A stretch of 64,000 bases of DNA, from NCBI RefSeq assembly GCF_013393185.1, contig NZ_QJQX01000057.1, positions 124,001-188,000 on the forward strand. The letters are read 5' to 3'. The notes beneath the pieces were generated by a model. The model worked only from the letters and a program-made list of their open reading frames with translations. It was not told the DNA's origin and ran no database searches. The DNA comes from Sphingobium lactosutens (lineage in GTDB: Bacteria > Pseudomonadota > Alphaproteobacteria > Sphingomonadales > Sphingomonadaceae). The position numbers and the translations under genes are program-made. Below, in pieces: positions 25,738 to 34,149 of the stretch (position 1 is the first letter of the stretch; every line of letters starts with the position of its first letter).

Positions 25738-26868
25738 TCACATCACTCTCCCGTCGCGGTCCATCAGCCCGCGCAATATGCCTTCCCGAATGCCCCGGTC
25801 AGCGACGCCCAGTCGCTCCGCCGGCCAGATGTCGAGGATCGATTCCAAAATGGCGCAGCCCGCCACGACCAGGTCTGCGCGCTCGGTCCCGATACAGGGC
25901 AGCTTCTGTCGCTCCGACAGGCCCATGCCCGACAGCCGGTCGGAAATGGAGCGCATCGATTCGCACGGCACAATCAAACCGTCGATCGCCTGTCGATCGT
26001 AACGCGGCAGCCCCAGATGCAGGCTAGCCAGCGTCGTCACCGTGCCCGACGTCCCGAGCAGGCGGATGCCCTCCGCTCCCTTCGGCAAGCGACGGGCCAG
26101 CGGCGAGAAGGCTTCGGACACCCGCGCGCGCATGCGGCCATAGGCGGCCAGCCGCTCGGCGGGATCGTCATGCTCGAACGCCTCGCTCTCGGTCAGCGAC
26201 ACCACGCCCCAGGGCGCGCTTACCCAATCGACGATGCGCGGCGCGCCGTCGCCATGGGCATCGACCAACACCAGCTCGGTCGACCCGCCGCCAATGTCAA
26301 AGATGAGCGCGGGGCCATCGCCCGGTTCCAGCAGCGCATGGCAGCCCAGCACCGCCAGCCGTGCTTCTTCCTGCGCGCTGATGATGTCGAGCGCGATTCC
26401 GGTTTCCTTGTAGACGCGTTGGATGAAATCGGCCCCGTTGGAGGCGCGACGGCAGGCCTCGGTCGCGACCGAGCGGGCCAGCGTCACATGACGGCGACGC
26501 AGCTTGTCCGCACACACGGACAGGGCGGCGATCGCGCGATCGATCGCGGCATCGCTGATCCTGCCAGTCGCGGCCAGCCCTTCGCCCAGCCGGACGATTC
26601 GCGAAAAGGCGTCAACGACGATGAAACCGTCCGCCGACGGCTTGGCGATCAGCAACCGGCAATTATTGGTGCCAAGGTCGATCGCGGCATAGGATCGCCG
26701 CTCACGTGCGCCATGAAGCGCGAATCCCCGCTGCTTCGACGGGGGAGGAATGGCCGCAGCCTTGCTCCCTTCACCCGGACCGGAGCGGGCGCGCTTGCCC
26801 GCGTAACGGCCGGCCGGGCCGGAACTCTGCGGCGATGGGCGGCTTTGCTGCACCATGCCGTAACTCAC
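25738..26868 (-). CDS. Ppx/GppA-family phosphatase
   Basis: A 376-residue member of the exopolyphosphatase/guanosine-pentaphosphate phosphatase family (ASKHA fold). Signatures are AAIDLGTNNCRLLIA (about 61-75), RSVATEACRRASN, FDIGGGSTELVLVD, and LLGTSGTVTTLASLHL. At this length it has only the catalytic module and lacks the C-terminal HD-like domain of E. coli Ppx. The first 60 residues are a basic, Pro/Ser-rich, probably disordered extension, so a later start is possible, but no in-frame ATG with good context lies closer. Whether it acts on polyphosphate or pppGpp cannot be told. It precedes rlmE by 10 bp, a frequent alphaproteobacterial pairing. Confidence 0.9.
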   Translation of the reverse strand: MSYGMVQQSRPSPQSSGPAGRYAGKRARSGPGEGSKAAAIPPPSKQRGFALHGARERRSYAAIDLGTNNCRLLIAKPSADGFIVVDAFSRIVRLGEGLAATGRISDAAIDRAIAALSVCADKLRRRHVTLARSVATEACRRASNGADFIQRVYKETGIALDIISAQEEARLAVLGCHALLEPGDGPALIFDIGGGSTELVLVDAHGDGAPRIVDWVSAPWGVVSLTESEAFEHDDPAERLAAYGRMRARVSEAFSPLARRLPKGAEGIRLLGTSGTVTTLASLHLGLPRYDRQAIDGLIVPCESMRSISDRLSGMGLSERQKLPCIGTERADLVVAGCAILESILDIWPAERLGVADRGIREGILRGLMDRDGRVM

Positions 26869-26984
26869 TTCTGCTTGTCGCCAGTCCCAAAGACGGGACC
26901 GGAACTTGCCATCATGCTTAAGCAGATACGGTCAGATGCGCAAGGAGGGGGCCGCCGCCCATCGCGGACGGCTCCCCCTCTACC

Positions 26985-28409
26985 TTACTGCGTGTAGGCC
27001 TTGACCAGCCGATAGAGGAAGGCGCGGCCGTCCATTAGCGACTTCACGCGGATGCGTTCGTTGAGGCCATGGACGCCCTGCCCGTCCGGGTCGGCGAACA
27101 TGCCCGACACGCCGTAAGTTGGGATTCCCGCTGCATTGGTGAAACGCCCGTCGGTCGCCCCGGTCGCGAGGCGTGGGATCACCGGGACGCCCGGCCACAT
27201 CTCCCCGGTCAGCGCCTCGATCGGTCCCATGATCTGGGGCGTCAGTTCGGGGGCGGAGGATTTGGACTGGGGCGGATCGGCCAGCGCCACCTTGACCCGC
27301 GGGTCGGCTGCCACATCCTTCAGCCGCTGGAGAATCGCATCTACGCTCTCGCCGGGGATAATGCGGCAATTGACGTTGGCCGTCACCGACTGCGGCTGGG
27401 CATTGGGCGCATGGCCGCCGGAAATGAGGGTCGGGATGCAGGTGGTGCGCAGGGTGGCGTTCCAACTCGCATTCTCCGCCGACACGACGGCATAATCGGC
27501 TTCGGTCGCCTTGCCCGCGCCGATCGCCGCCATCGCTTCCGATACCTTGCCCGGATAGAGCGGTGCCGATGCGCCGAAATAGGCCTTGGCCGCCGGCGTC
27601 AGGTCGACCGGAAAGTCATAATCGTTGACCCGCGCCAGCGCCGTCGCCATCCAGCCGATCGCATTGACATGCGGGGTCTGGCGCGAGCTATGGCCGCCCG
27701 GCGCGGTCGCGGTGAAGGTGAAGTCCTGATAGACTTTCTCGCCTGCCTGCACGCCCTGGCTCACGGGCTTGCCCGTTTCGTCCAGCGACCCGCCGCCGCC
27801 TTCGTTGAGCGCCCAGCCTGCCTTCAGCGCATCGGGCCGGTTCTTCAGCAGATATTCGACGCCGTTCAGCGCCTTTTCGGTTTCCTCGCCGCAGGTCAGC
27901 GCCAGCTTGATCGTGCGCCTTGGCTTATAGCCTTCTGCCTTGTAACGGATCATCTGGTCGGTGAAGGCGGCCGCCATCGCCTTGTCGTCGGAGGCGCCGC
28001 GTCCGTAGAAATAGCCGCCCTCCTCGATCAGGGTGAAGGGGTCGCGTTCCCAGTCGGCGCGCTTGGCGGCGACCACGTCGATATGGGCGAGCAGCAGGAC
28101 GGCGGGCAGCTTCGCATTGCTGCCGCGCAGGATGGCGGTGAGATTGCCTTCCTTGGGGTGCGCCGGATCGACGACGATCTGGACATCCTCGCCGGCAAAG
28201 CCCGCCGCCTTCAGCCGCGCGCCCATGCGTTCGGCCGCGATTGTGCAGCTACCATCCGGCCAGCTCGAATCGGTTTCGACCAGTTCCTTGTAGAGGGCGC
28301 GAAACTCGGCCTCACCGCCCCGCGCCTGCGCATCGGGCGTCGCGGCATGGGCGCTGGTGGTGACGAGCAGCGCCGCGAGAAAGGCAGCGGCGGGACGGCG
28401 GAACGACAT
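26985..28409 (-). CDS. Exported M20-family metallopeptidase
   Basis: A 474-residue protein with a signal peptide (about 1-22, MSFRRPAAAFLAALLVTTSAHA) and an M20 dizinc peptidase domain. Metal and catalytic residues appear in LLLAHIDVVAAKR (His, Asp), YGRGASDDKAMAA (bridging Asp) and LALTCGEETE (Glu-Glu), with the dimerisation/lid domain in between and a final His-containing ATGATDGRFTNAAGIPTYGV segment. Probably a periplasmic aminopeptidase or carboxypeptidase on short peptides. I use the ATG at 28409 because the signal peptide starts there; the frame is open to 28469. A REP-like repeat lies upstream. Confidence 0.92.
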   Translation of the reverse strand: MSFRRPAAAFLAALLVTTSAHAATPDAQARGGEAEFRALYKELVETDSSWPDGSCTIAAERMGARLKAAGFAGEDVQIVVDPAHPKEGNLTAILRGSNAKLPAVLLLAHIDVVAAKRADWERDPFTLIEEGGYFYGRGASDDKAMAAAFTDQMIRYKAEGYKPRRTIKLALTCGEETEKALNGVEYLLKNRPDALKAGWALNEGGGGSLDETGKPVSQGVQAGEKVYQDFTFTATAPGGHSSRQTPHVNAIGWMATALARVNDYDFPVDLTPAAKAYFGASAPLYPGKVSEAMAAIGAGKATEADYAVVSAENASWNATLRTTCIPTLISGGHAPNAQPQSVTANVNCRIIPGESVDAILQRLKDVAADPRVKVALADPPQSKSSAPELTPQIMGPIEALTGEMWPGVPVIPRLATGATDGRFTNAAGIPTYGVSGMFADPDGQGVHGLNERIRVKSLMDGRAFLYRLVKAYTQ

Positions 28410-28491
28410 GAAAAAGCCCCCTCGGTTCAATGAGGGGGCGACATTGGCCAAAGCGTGGGAGGAGGGCAAGGCCTCCAGTCGGCATCTATAT

Positions 28492-28566
28492 CCGTTCGCT
28501 TCGAGAGCAGTCGAGAAGCGGATAGAATTGTCCTTAGCGTTTCTCGACTACGCTCGAAACGAACGG
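28492..28566. repeat. REP-like inverted repeat, copy 1
   Basis: A 75 bp element with near-complementary ends: CCGTTCGCTTCGAGAGCAGT on the left and CTACGCTCGAAACGAACGG on the right, each with a TCGAGAA/TTCTCGA core, separated by about 17 bp. It shares its terminal sequence and core with repeats at 39625, 53741 and 62528. It sits in the gap between the Mth938-like gene and the M20 peptidase. Confidence 0.85.
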
Positions 28567-28589
28567 AAATTATCTGCCAATCCTCAATC

Positions 28590-28982
28590 TCACAAAGGCA
28601 GCAGCGCCGCCACGATCTGCCGTTCCTCGGCGCGCAGCACGCCCCAGGCGCGGGCGGCGGCGCGGCTGTCCATCGCCTCGACGCCGATCCCCAGCGCCTC
28701 GACCGCGCGGACGAAGGGGCGTGGCGGCTGGCGCAGGTTCGCGCCGGTGCCAAGCAGCAGAAATTCCGGCCGGGGATCAAGATCGAACAGATCGCCCAGC
28801 GACTCCGGCGTCAGCGCGTCGACCGTCGGCGCATCGATCCAGGCCAGCGCGCGGACGGGGCTAAGCAACAGGCCGTCCGGAAACACGTCGTCGCGCACGC
28901 GGAAACCCCGGCCCTGGAAACCGGTGACGATCGGTCCCTGGCCATCATCGTCCCGGCGCAGCTTGATGCCGGAATCCGTCAG
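28590..28982 (-). CDS. Mth938-like domain protein (DUF498)
   Basis: A small single-domain protein, about 125 residues, of the Mth938/NDUFAF3-like family; bacterial members often follow secF or yajC genes, and a mitochondrial relative helps assemble complex I. Seen here: IVTGFQGRGFRVRDDVFPDG, LLLGTG and the C-terminal VLRAEERQIVAALLPL. The start is unresolved. Family-like sequence runs upstream to about 28967, but no ATG, GTG or TTG lies in frame there; the frame begins after a stop at 28998-29000, with CTG at 28982 touching the secF stop (CTGA). The only standard codon is GTG at 28898, which would cut off the first conserved strands. I give the CTG as the outer limit. Confidence 0.75.
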   Translation of the reverse strand: MTDSGIKLRRDDDGQGPIVTGFQGRGFRVRDDVFPDGLLLSPVRALAWIDAPTVDALTPESLGDLFDLDPRPEFLLLGTGANLRQPPRPFVRAVEALGIGVEAMDSRAAARAWGVLRAEERQIVAALLPL

Positions 28983-29977
28983 GGCCGCGCTCCATCGTCA
29001 CGGCTTGTCTCTCTGGGACCGACACGCTCGGCATTGCCGGCATAGCCCTTCTTCGTCGCCTTCTTCTCCGCCGCGGCAGGCGTCAGACCCAGCGAGATCA
29101 GCAGCGAGGACGACACATAGATGGACGAATAGGTGCCGACGACGACGCCCAGCATCATCGCGGCGGTGAAGCCGCGCAGCACATGGCCGCCGAACAGCAG
29201 CAGCGAACCGAGCGCCAGCAGAATGGTCAGCGAGGTCATCACCGTGCGCGGCAGCGTTTCATTGACGGACAGGTCGATCAGCGCCTTCATGTCCATCTTG
29301 CGATATTTGCGCATATTCTCGCGGATGCGGTCGTCGATCACCATCTTGTCGTTGATCGAATAGCCCACGATCGTCAGCACCGCCGCCACGATGTTGAGGT
29401 CGAACTCCATCTGGGTGACGGCGAAGAAGCCCAGTGTCATGAGCACGTCGTGCATGATTGCAACGAAGGTCGAGACGCCGAACTGCCATTCGTAGCGGAA
29501 CCAGGAGAAGATCGCGATGCCGATAACCGCCAGCATCACCGCCAGCACGCCGGTCTGGATCAGTTCGCCCGACACCTTGCCCGACACGGTATCGTAGCGG
29601 GAGAAGGTGACGCCGGGGAATTCCGCCGTCATTGCCGTGCGCGTCTTTTCCACGACCGTGTTGGCCGCGCCGGCGCCGCCCTGTTCGGGCAGGGGCAGGC
29701 GGATCTGCACCGTCTTGGGATCGCCGAACTGCTGGAGCGAGCTTTCGCCCACGCCAAGGCGGCCAATGGTGGCGCGGACCTTGTCGGTTTCCACGGCCTG
29801 CGGGAATTTCGCCTCGATCATCAGGCCGCCGACAAAGTCGACGCCCATGTTGAGGCCCTTGTGCAGCGTCGCGCCGACCGCGAGCACCGTCAGCAATGCG
29901 GTGAGCGCGAACGCCCATTTCCGCATCGCGACGAAGCCGATATTGGTATTGTCGGGGACAAGCTTGAGCAGTTTCAT
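28979..29977 (-). CDS. secF: Protein translocase subunit SecF
   Basis: A 332-residue RND-type subunit of the SecDF complex, which uses the proton gradient to pull exported proteins through SecYEG. First membrane helix at about 19-38, the conserved MGVDFVGG motif just after it, a periplasmic P1 region, then a five-helix bundle with the YSINDKMVIDDRIRE signature and NETLPRTVMTSLT. The C-terminal tail is charged. secD lies 19 bp upstream on the same strand and yajC before it, the standard order. Confidence 0.97.
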   Translation of the reverse strand: MKLLKLVPDNTNIGFVAMRKWAFALTALLTVLAVGATLHKGLNMGVDFVGGLMIEAKFPQAVETDKVRATIGRLGVGESSLQQFGDPKTVQIRLPLPEQGGAGAANTVVEKTRTAMTAEFPGVTFSRYDTVSGKVSGELIQTGVLAVMLAVIGIAIFSWFRYEWQFGVSTFVAIMHDVLMTLGFFAVTQMEFDLNIVAAVLTIVGYSINDKMVIDDRIRENMRKYRKMDMKALIDLSVNETLPRTVMTSLTILLALGSLLLFGGHVLRGFTAAMMLGVVVGTYSSIYVSSSLLISLGLTPAAAEKKATKKGYAGNAERVGPRETSRDDGARP

Positions 29978-29996
29978 GATTTTCTCTCCCGCCCCG

Positions 29997-31595
29997 TCAA
30001 ATGATGATTTCGGTCGGGCGCTTGGTGCGAACCCAACGCGCGGCGAGCAGGCGCGTGAAGGTCACGGCCGTGAACACGCTGGTCGCGATACCGATCAGCA
30101 GAACGATGGCGAAGCCCTTGACCGGGCCGGAGCCCAGCGCGAGCATGATGCCGCCGGCAATGGCGTGGGTCACGTTCGCCTCGAAAATGGTGCGGCTGGC
30201 TTCCTTGTAGCCGAACTCGATCGCCTGCACCACGCCGCGCCCGCGCCGCCGCTCTTCGCGGATGCGCTCATAGATGAGGACGTTGGCGTCGACCGCCGTG
30301 CCAATGGTGAGCACGAAGCCGGCGATGCCGGGCAGGGTCAGCGTCGCGCCGAGAATCCCCATCACCCCCAGGATCACCAGCACGTTGATGGCGACGGCGA
30401 TATTGGCATAGATGCCGAAGCGGCCGTAGCTCAGGAACATGAAAGCCGCGACCGCGACCACCGCGATGATCGAGGCGATCAGGCCCGCGCGGATCGAGTC
30501 GGCGCCAAGGCCCGGCCCGACGGTGCGTTCCTCCACCACGGTCAGTGCGACGGGCAGCTTGCCCGAGCGGAGCGCGATGGCGAGCTGGTTGGCGCTTTCG
30601 ACGGTGAAGCTGCCGCTGACCTGCGCACTACCGCCCAGGATCGGCTCGTTGATGTTCGGCGCCGACAGCACTTTGCCGTCGAGGATGATGGCGAAGGGGC
30701 GGTTGACATTCTGCGACGTCACCTGGCCGAACTTGCGGCCGCCCGACCCGTTGAAGCGGATGTTGACGATCGCCTCGTTATTCTGGCCAAAGCCTTGCGT
30801 GGCGTCGGTCAGATCCTCGCCCGACACCATCACCTGGCGCTTCACCGCGATCACCGGCACGCCGGTCGGGTTGTTCGGATAGGGCAGGACTTCGCTGCCA
30901 ACCGGCGCACGACCCTGGGCCACTTCAGCCGGGTTGGCGTTGATGTCGACCAGCTTGAATTCGAGCTTCGCGGTCTGGCCCAGCAGATCCTTCAGCGCCT
31001 TGGGATCCTGAAGGCCCGGCACCTGCACGACGATGCGATTGCCGCCCTGCTGCTGGATGGTCGGCTCGCGCGTGCCCATTTCGTCGATGCGCTTGCGAAT
31101 CACCTCGGTCGCGACTTCCATCGCGCTCTTGACCGCATTGTTGATGCCCGCATCGGTGGGCGTGATGACGATGGTGGAGCTGTTCACCACCTCGACATTG
31201 AAGTCGCGCTGGCCGGTCAGGCCCGCGCCCTGCGTTAGCGGGCGGATGCGCTCGACGGCGGCATCGACCTGGCTCGGGTCGCGGACCATGAAGCTGAGCT
31301 TCCCGTCGCGGCCGGAGATGTCGCCGATCGCGATCTTCGGCTCACCCCGGCGCAGTTCCGTGCGGACCTGCTCCTCCATATTGGTGAGCCGCTGCCTGGC
31401 GACATCCTGGGTCGACGCTTCAAGCAGCAGATGGCTGCCGCCGGCAAGGTCGAGGCCCAGATTGACGCGCGTCTGCATGAAGCCGGGCAGCTTGGCCACG
31501 GTCGCTTCCGGCAGGAAGGTCGGCACGGAGCACAGCACGCCGATGACCAATGGCAGGAGGATCGCGGCGACCGCCCAGCGCGAGAAGTTCAGCAT
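29997..31595 (-). CDS. secD: Protein translocase subunit SecD
   Basis: A 532-residue partner of SecF. N-terminal helix (about 9-27), then the LGLDLAGGSHLLLE signature, a large periplasmic P1 domain with base and head, and five more helices with GTAVDANVLIYERIREE and a final cytoplasmic tail. Length is typical of alphaproteobacteria. It lies 8 bp downstream of yajC and 19 bp upstream of secF. Confidence 0.97.
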   Translation of the reverse strand: MLNFSRWAVAAILLPLVIGVLCSVPTFLPEATVAKLPGFMQTRVNLGLDLAGGSHLLLEASTQDVARQRLTNMEEQVRTELRRGEPKIAIGDISGRDGKLSFMVRDPSQVDAAVERIRPLTQGAGLTGQRDFNVEVVNSSTIVITPTDAGINNAVKSAMEVATEVIRKRIDEMGTREPTIQQQGGNRIVVQVPGLQDPKALKDLLGQTAKLEFKLVDINANPAEVAQGRAPVGSEVLPYPNNPTGVPVIAVKRQVMVSGEDLTDATQGFGQNNEAIVNIRFNGSGGRKFGQVTSQNVNRPFAIILDGKVLSAPNINEPILGGSAQVSGSFTVESANQLAIALRSGKLPVALTVVEERTVGPGLGADSIRAGLIASIIAVVAVAAFMFLSYGRFGIYANIAVAINVLVILGVMGILGATLTLPGIAGFVLTIGTAVDANVLIYERIREERRRGRGVVQAIEFGYKEASRTIFEANVTHAIAGGIMLALGSGPVKGFAIVLLIGIATSVFTAVTFTRLLAARWVRTKRPTEIII

Positions 31596-31603
31596 GATGC
31601 CGC

Positions 31604-31939
31604 TCAGTCGTTCGCGGGCTTGGCGGTGGCGGGATCGATCACGTCGGTCAGGGTCGACTTGACCGCCTTGACCTTCATGCCGGGCGCCAGTTCGACATCG
31701 GCGTAGATTTCGTCGACGCGAACAACCTTGCCGACAAGGCCGCCGCCGGTGACGACCTGGTCGCCCTTCTTCACGGCGTCGATCTTGGCCTTATGCTCCT
31801 TCATCTTCTTTTGCTGCGGACGGATCAGCAGGAAATAGAAGACCACGAAGATCAGGACCAGCGGCGCCATCTGCACCAGGACACCGGCGCCGGAGGCTTG
31901 CCCGCCCGCGGTCTGGGCAAAGGCTGGGGTAATGAACAT
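31604..31939 (-). CDS. yajC: Preprotein translocase subunit YajC
   Basis: A 111-residue protein. Beginning MFITPAFAQTAGG, it has one membrane helix (about 24-43, MAPLVLIFVVFYFLLIRPQQ) followed directly by the conserved RPQQKKMKEHKAKIDAVKKGD and a small cytoplasmic domain. YajC associates with SecDF. The ATG at 31939 is chosen since family members start here; the frame opens at 31987. It is the first gene of yajC-secD-secF. Confidence 0.96.
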   Translation of the reverse strand: MFITPAFAQTAGGQASGAGVLVQMAPLVLIFVVFYFLLIRPQQKKMKEHKAKIDAVKKGDQVVTGGGLVGKVVRVDEIYADVELAPGMKVKAVKSTLTDVIDPATAKPAND

Positions 31940-32124
31940 GGGTGGGACTGCCTTGTTTTCTGTCGGTCGCGGGACGCCTGAAGGCACCCACGGATCAAGG
32001 GCGGGCGGCTACCACAGATGCGCCCGGCGAGGCAATATGAATAGGGATTCGGCTCGGCCGTTAAAAGAGCTGCGATTGAGCGCTTGCAACTTTTGCCCGA
32101 GGCTTCTATTGGGCGCCCTCCGGT

Positions 32125-32201
32125 CGGGACGTAGCGCAGCCTGGTAGCGCATCACACTGGGGGTGTGGGGGTCGGAGGTTCGAATCCTCTCGTCCCGACC
32201 A
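32125..32201 (+). tRNA. tRNA-Pro (GGG)
   Basis: A 77 nt cloverleaf: acceptor CGGGACG pairs with CGTCCCG, D-arm GCGCAGCCTGGTAGCGC, anticodon loop CTGGGGG giving GGG, T-loop TTCGAAT, discriminator A and encoded CCA. A terminator follows at once. Confidence 0.96.
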
Positions 32202-32203
32202 AG

Positions 32204-32244
32204 AAAAACGCCGCTTTCTGCCCAGCGCAGACAGCGGCGTTTTT
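32204..32244 (+). terminator. Terminator after tRNA-Pro
   Basis: AAAAACGCCGCT (32204-32215) is complementary to AGCGGCGTTTTT (32233-32244) with a 17 nt loop, and further T residues follow. The stem is symmetrical, so it could work on both strands. Confidence 0.85.
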
Positions 32245-32365
32245 GTTTTCTGTCTTCCCCGCAGCAATTTTCCGATCATTCATAACAGCCAGCAGGTTTT
32301 CGCTGTCCTACAACGAACCATATGGGATAAATGATTCGCCTCTTTCGACAGCAGGAGGCGGACAG

Positions 32366-32911
32366 ATGGACATTTCGGACCTGATCGATGAGGTGATCGC
32401 CCGCGAAGGCGGCTATAGCGACCACCCGGCCGACCGTGGCGGCCCGACCAATATGGGCATTACCCAGGCGGTGGCGCGTGCGAACGGCTATGCCGGCAAT
32501 ATGAAGGCGCTGCCGCGCGCCGTCGCGGAAAATATCTATCGTCGCCTCTACTGGGACCAGCCCGGCTATGGCTTCGTCGCGGAGACAAGCTGGCCGATCG
32601 CGGCGGAACTGTTCGATACGGCGGTCAATATGGGCGTCGCGACATCGACCGGCTTCCTCCAGCGTGCACTGAATGCGCTCAACCGCGACCAGAAGGATTA
32701 TCCCGACCTCAGGGTCGATCGCATCCTGGGCGCGCGCACCTTGTCGGCGATCCGGGCCTTTCGCGTGCTGCGCGGGTCGGCAGGCGACAAGGTGCTGCTG
32801 AAAGCGATCGAGGCGTTGCAGGGCGAACGCTATATCGCCCTCGCCGAAAGCCGCCCTGCCAACGAAGCCTTCCTTTATGGCTGGCTTGCGAACCGGATCG
32901 GTCAGCCATGA
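32366..32911 (+). CDS. GH108-family endolysin (peptidoglycan hydrolase)
   Basis: A 181-residue protein of glycoside hydrolase family 108, muramidases found in phages and gene-transfer agents. The N-terminal catalytic signature is present: REGGYSDHPADRGGPTNMGI, with the predicted catalytic Glu at residue 14, then FDTAVNMG and a C-terminal peptidoglycan-binding segment (NALNRDQKDYPDLRVDRILG, ARTLSAIRAF, WLANRIGQ). No signal peptide is seen, so it needs a holin or another route across the membrane. AGGAGG at 32353-32358 fixes the start at 32366. The stop overlaps the start of a holin-like gene (ATGA). No phage structural genes are nearby. Confidence 0.9.
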   Translation: MDISDLIDEVIAREGGYSDHPADRGGPTNMGITQAVARANGYAGNMKALPRAVAENIYRRLYWDQPGYGFVAETSWPIAAELFDTAVNMGVATSTGFLQRALNALNRDQKDYPDLRVDRILGARTLSAIRAFRVLRGSAGDKVLLKAIEALQGERYIALAESRPANEAFLYGWLANRIGQP

Positions 32912-33183
32912 AAGCGACTATCGACACCCCACAGGAAGACGGTGATCCCTGGGCGATGCGCGCCCGACCTGCCTTCCTCTATGTCATGTATGCCCTGCTG
33001 CTCTGGTCGATCCCGATGGGGCTGATCGCCGGTATCCGACCGGAGATGGCCGGGGCGATCATCGCGGGGATGCGGGCCTATCTCAACGCCCTGCCCGAAC
33101 CGCTCTATGCGCTCTTTGGCACCGGCTATCTTGGTTACACCGCCGCGCGCGCATGGGGGAAGGCGAAGGGGGTGGAACGCTGA
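32908..33183 (+). CDS. Holin-like protein, GTA 3-TM holin type
   Basis: A 91-residue protein with hydrophobic segments at about 22-42 (PAFLYVMYALLLWSIPMGLIAG), about 47-58, and about 68-82 (LYALFGTGYLGYTAARAW), a hydrophilic N-terminus and a basic C-terminus. The sequence around RPEMAGAIIAGMRAYL and LPEPLYALFGTGYLGY matches my knowledge of 3-TM holins of gene-transfer agents. It would open the inner membrane so the coupled GH108 enzyme can reach the wall. Overlaps the endolysin gene by 4 nt. Assignment rests on topology, motif resemblance and partnership. Confidence 0.78.
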   Translation: MKATIDTPQEDGDPWAMRARPAFLYVMYALLLWSIPMGLIAGIRPEMAGAIIAGMRAYLNALPEPLYALFGTGYLGYTAARAWGKAKGVER

Positions 33184-33219
33184 ATGCGGGGCGGGGCGGG
33201 ATGCTCCGCCCGCTTTGCC

Positions 33220-34080
33220 TCAGAAACGCCGGTGCGCCGCCGCGTCCACCGTGTCGCAGTTGCCACGGAACGCATAATCGCCAGTACCGATAATGCTAAT
33301 CTGGCCGCTCACCCGATTGACCAGGATGCGCGGCTTATTAAGGCCGTTCAGCCGATATTCGCCACCGATCCGGTCGGGCTGCATCGAGACATTATAGACG
33401 TCCCACCAGCCATCGTCCGTACCGCGCGAATGAATGGGCGGCACCAGCTTCCTGGGCAGCTTGATCCGTCCGCCGCCGGGCCAGAATTGCAGCATCACCG
33501 ACGCGTCGAATTGCTGCGCCGTCATTTCGACCCGATTGCCGTAGACATAGCGTTTGCGGTCATGATCCCAGGTCCAGCCATAGCTGTTGGAGACTCCAGG
33601 CCGCTGCCCATCGCCGAAGCAGACGAGGCCGATATCCACGGGCTGGCCATCCACCATCACCGGCGCCTGGTCGGGCGCCGCATAGCTGGGTGATTCGCGG
33701 CCGGGCTGGGGCCGGCTATAGCCGATATCGGGATGATAGCCCGATCCACGCTCGTCACGCTTCTCGTCATGGCCGCCGTCGCGATGCGCCCGCCCCGCCT
33801 CTCCGCAATCGGGCGCTGGGCTATTGGTGATCGACTCGTACCGGCCGTCATAGGTGGCGACGCTCAGGCACTGGCGCCGCTCCGCATTCCACCAATAGCT
33901 CCATTTGCGATCGTCGCCGGTCTGGACCCGCACGAAGCGATAGCCCCGCGCTTGCAACTGGGTTTCGCCCCCTGCCCCCTTCGCGCCGACCAGATCGGCG
34001 ACATCGGGCGGTGTCTGGGCCATGGCCGGGCCGGCAAGAAGGAGGAAGGGAGTCAGGATCGAAAAGGGCGATGGGCGCAT
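33220..34080 (-). CDS. Secreted protein of unknown function
   Basis: A 286-residue protein with a signal peptide (about 1-22, MRPSPFSILTPFLLLAGPAMAQ). The first mature part, GAKGAGGETQLQARGYRFVRVQ followed by KWSYWWNAERRQCLSVATYDGRY, resembles a repeated domain of sphingomonad and other alphaproteobacterial exported proteins that is often followed by disordered Gly/Arg-rich regions; here a His/Arg/Gly-rich linker follows (about 93-135). The second half is beta-rich with YVYGNRVEMTAQQFDASV and WWDVYNVSMQPDRIGGEYRLN. No enzyme motif is seen. It is convergent with the holin-like gene, and the start is the ATG at 34080, where the signal peptide begins. Confidence 0.75.
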   Translation of the reverse strand: MRPSPFSILTPFLLLAGPAMAQTPPDVADLVGAKGAGGETQLQARGYRFVRVQTGDDRKWSYWWNAERRQCLSVATYDGRYESITNSPAPDCGEAGRAHRDGGHDEKRDERGSGYHPDIGYSRPQPGRESPSYAAPDQAPVMVDGQPVDIGLVCFGDGQRPGVSNSYGWTWDHDRKRYVYGNRVEMTAQQFDASVMLQFWPGGGRIKLPRKLVPPIHSRGTDDGWWDVYNVSMQPDRIGGEYRLNGLNKPRILVNRVSGQISIIGTGDYAFRGNCDTVDAAAHRRF

Positions 34081-34149
34081 GATGCTACTCCGCTGGACGA
34101 CAACTCGGTTCATCGCATGGAAGCGTGTCATCCCGGTGAAGACAATAGG

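Noticed and set aside
23406-26027. An 873-codon open frame on the plus strand opposite yifB and rlmE
   Set aside because: Product is His/Arg/Gln-rich with no domain; it is the complement of two clear genes in GC-rich codon usage.
32125-33183. tRNA-Pro as an attachment site of an integrated element carrying the lysis cassette
   Set aside because: I found no second copy of the tRNA 3' end, no integrase, and the holin gene is directly followed by a convergent chromosomal gene.
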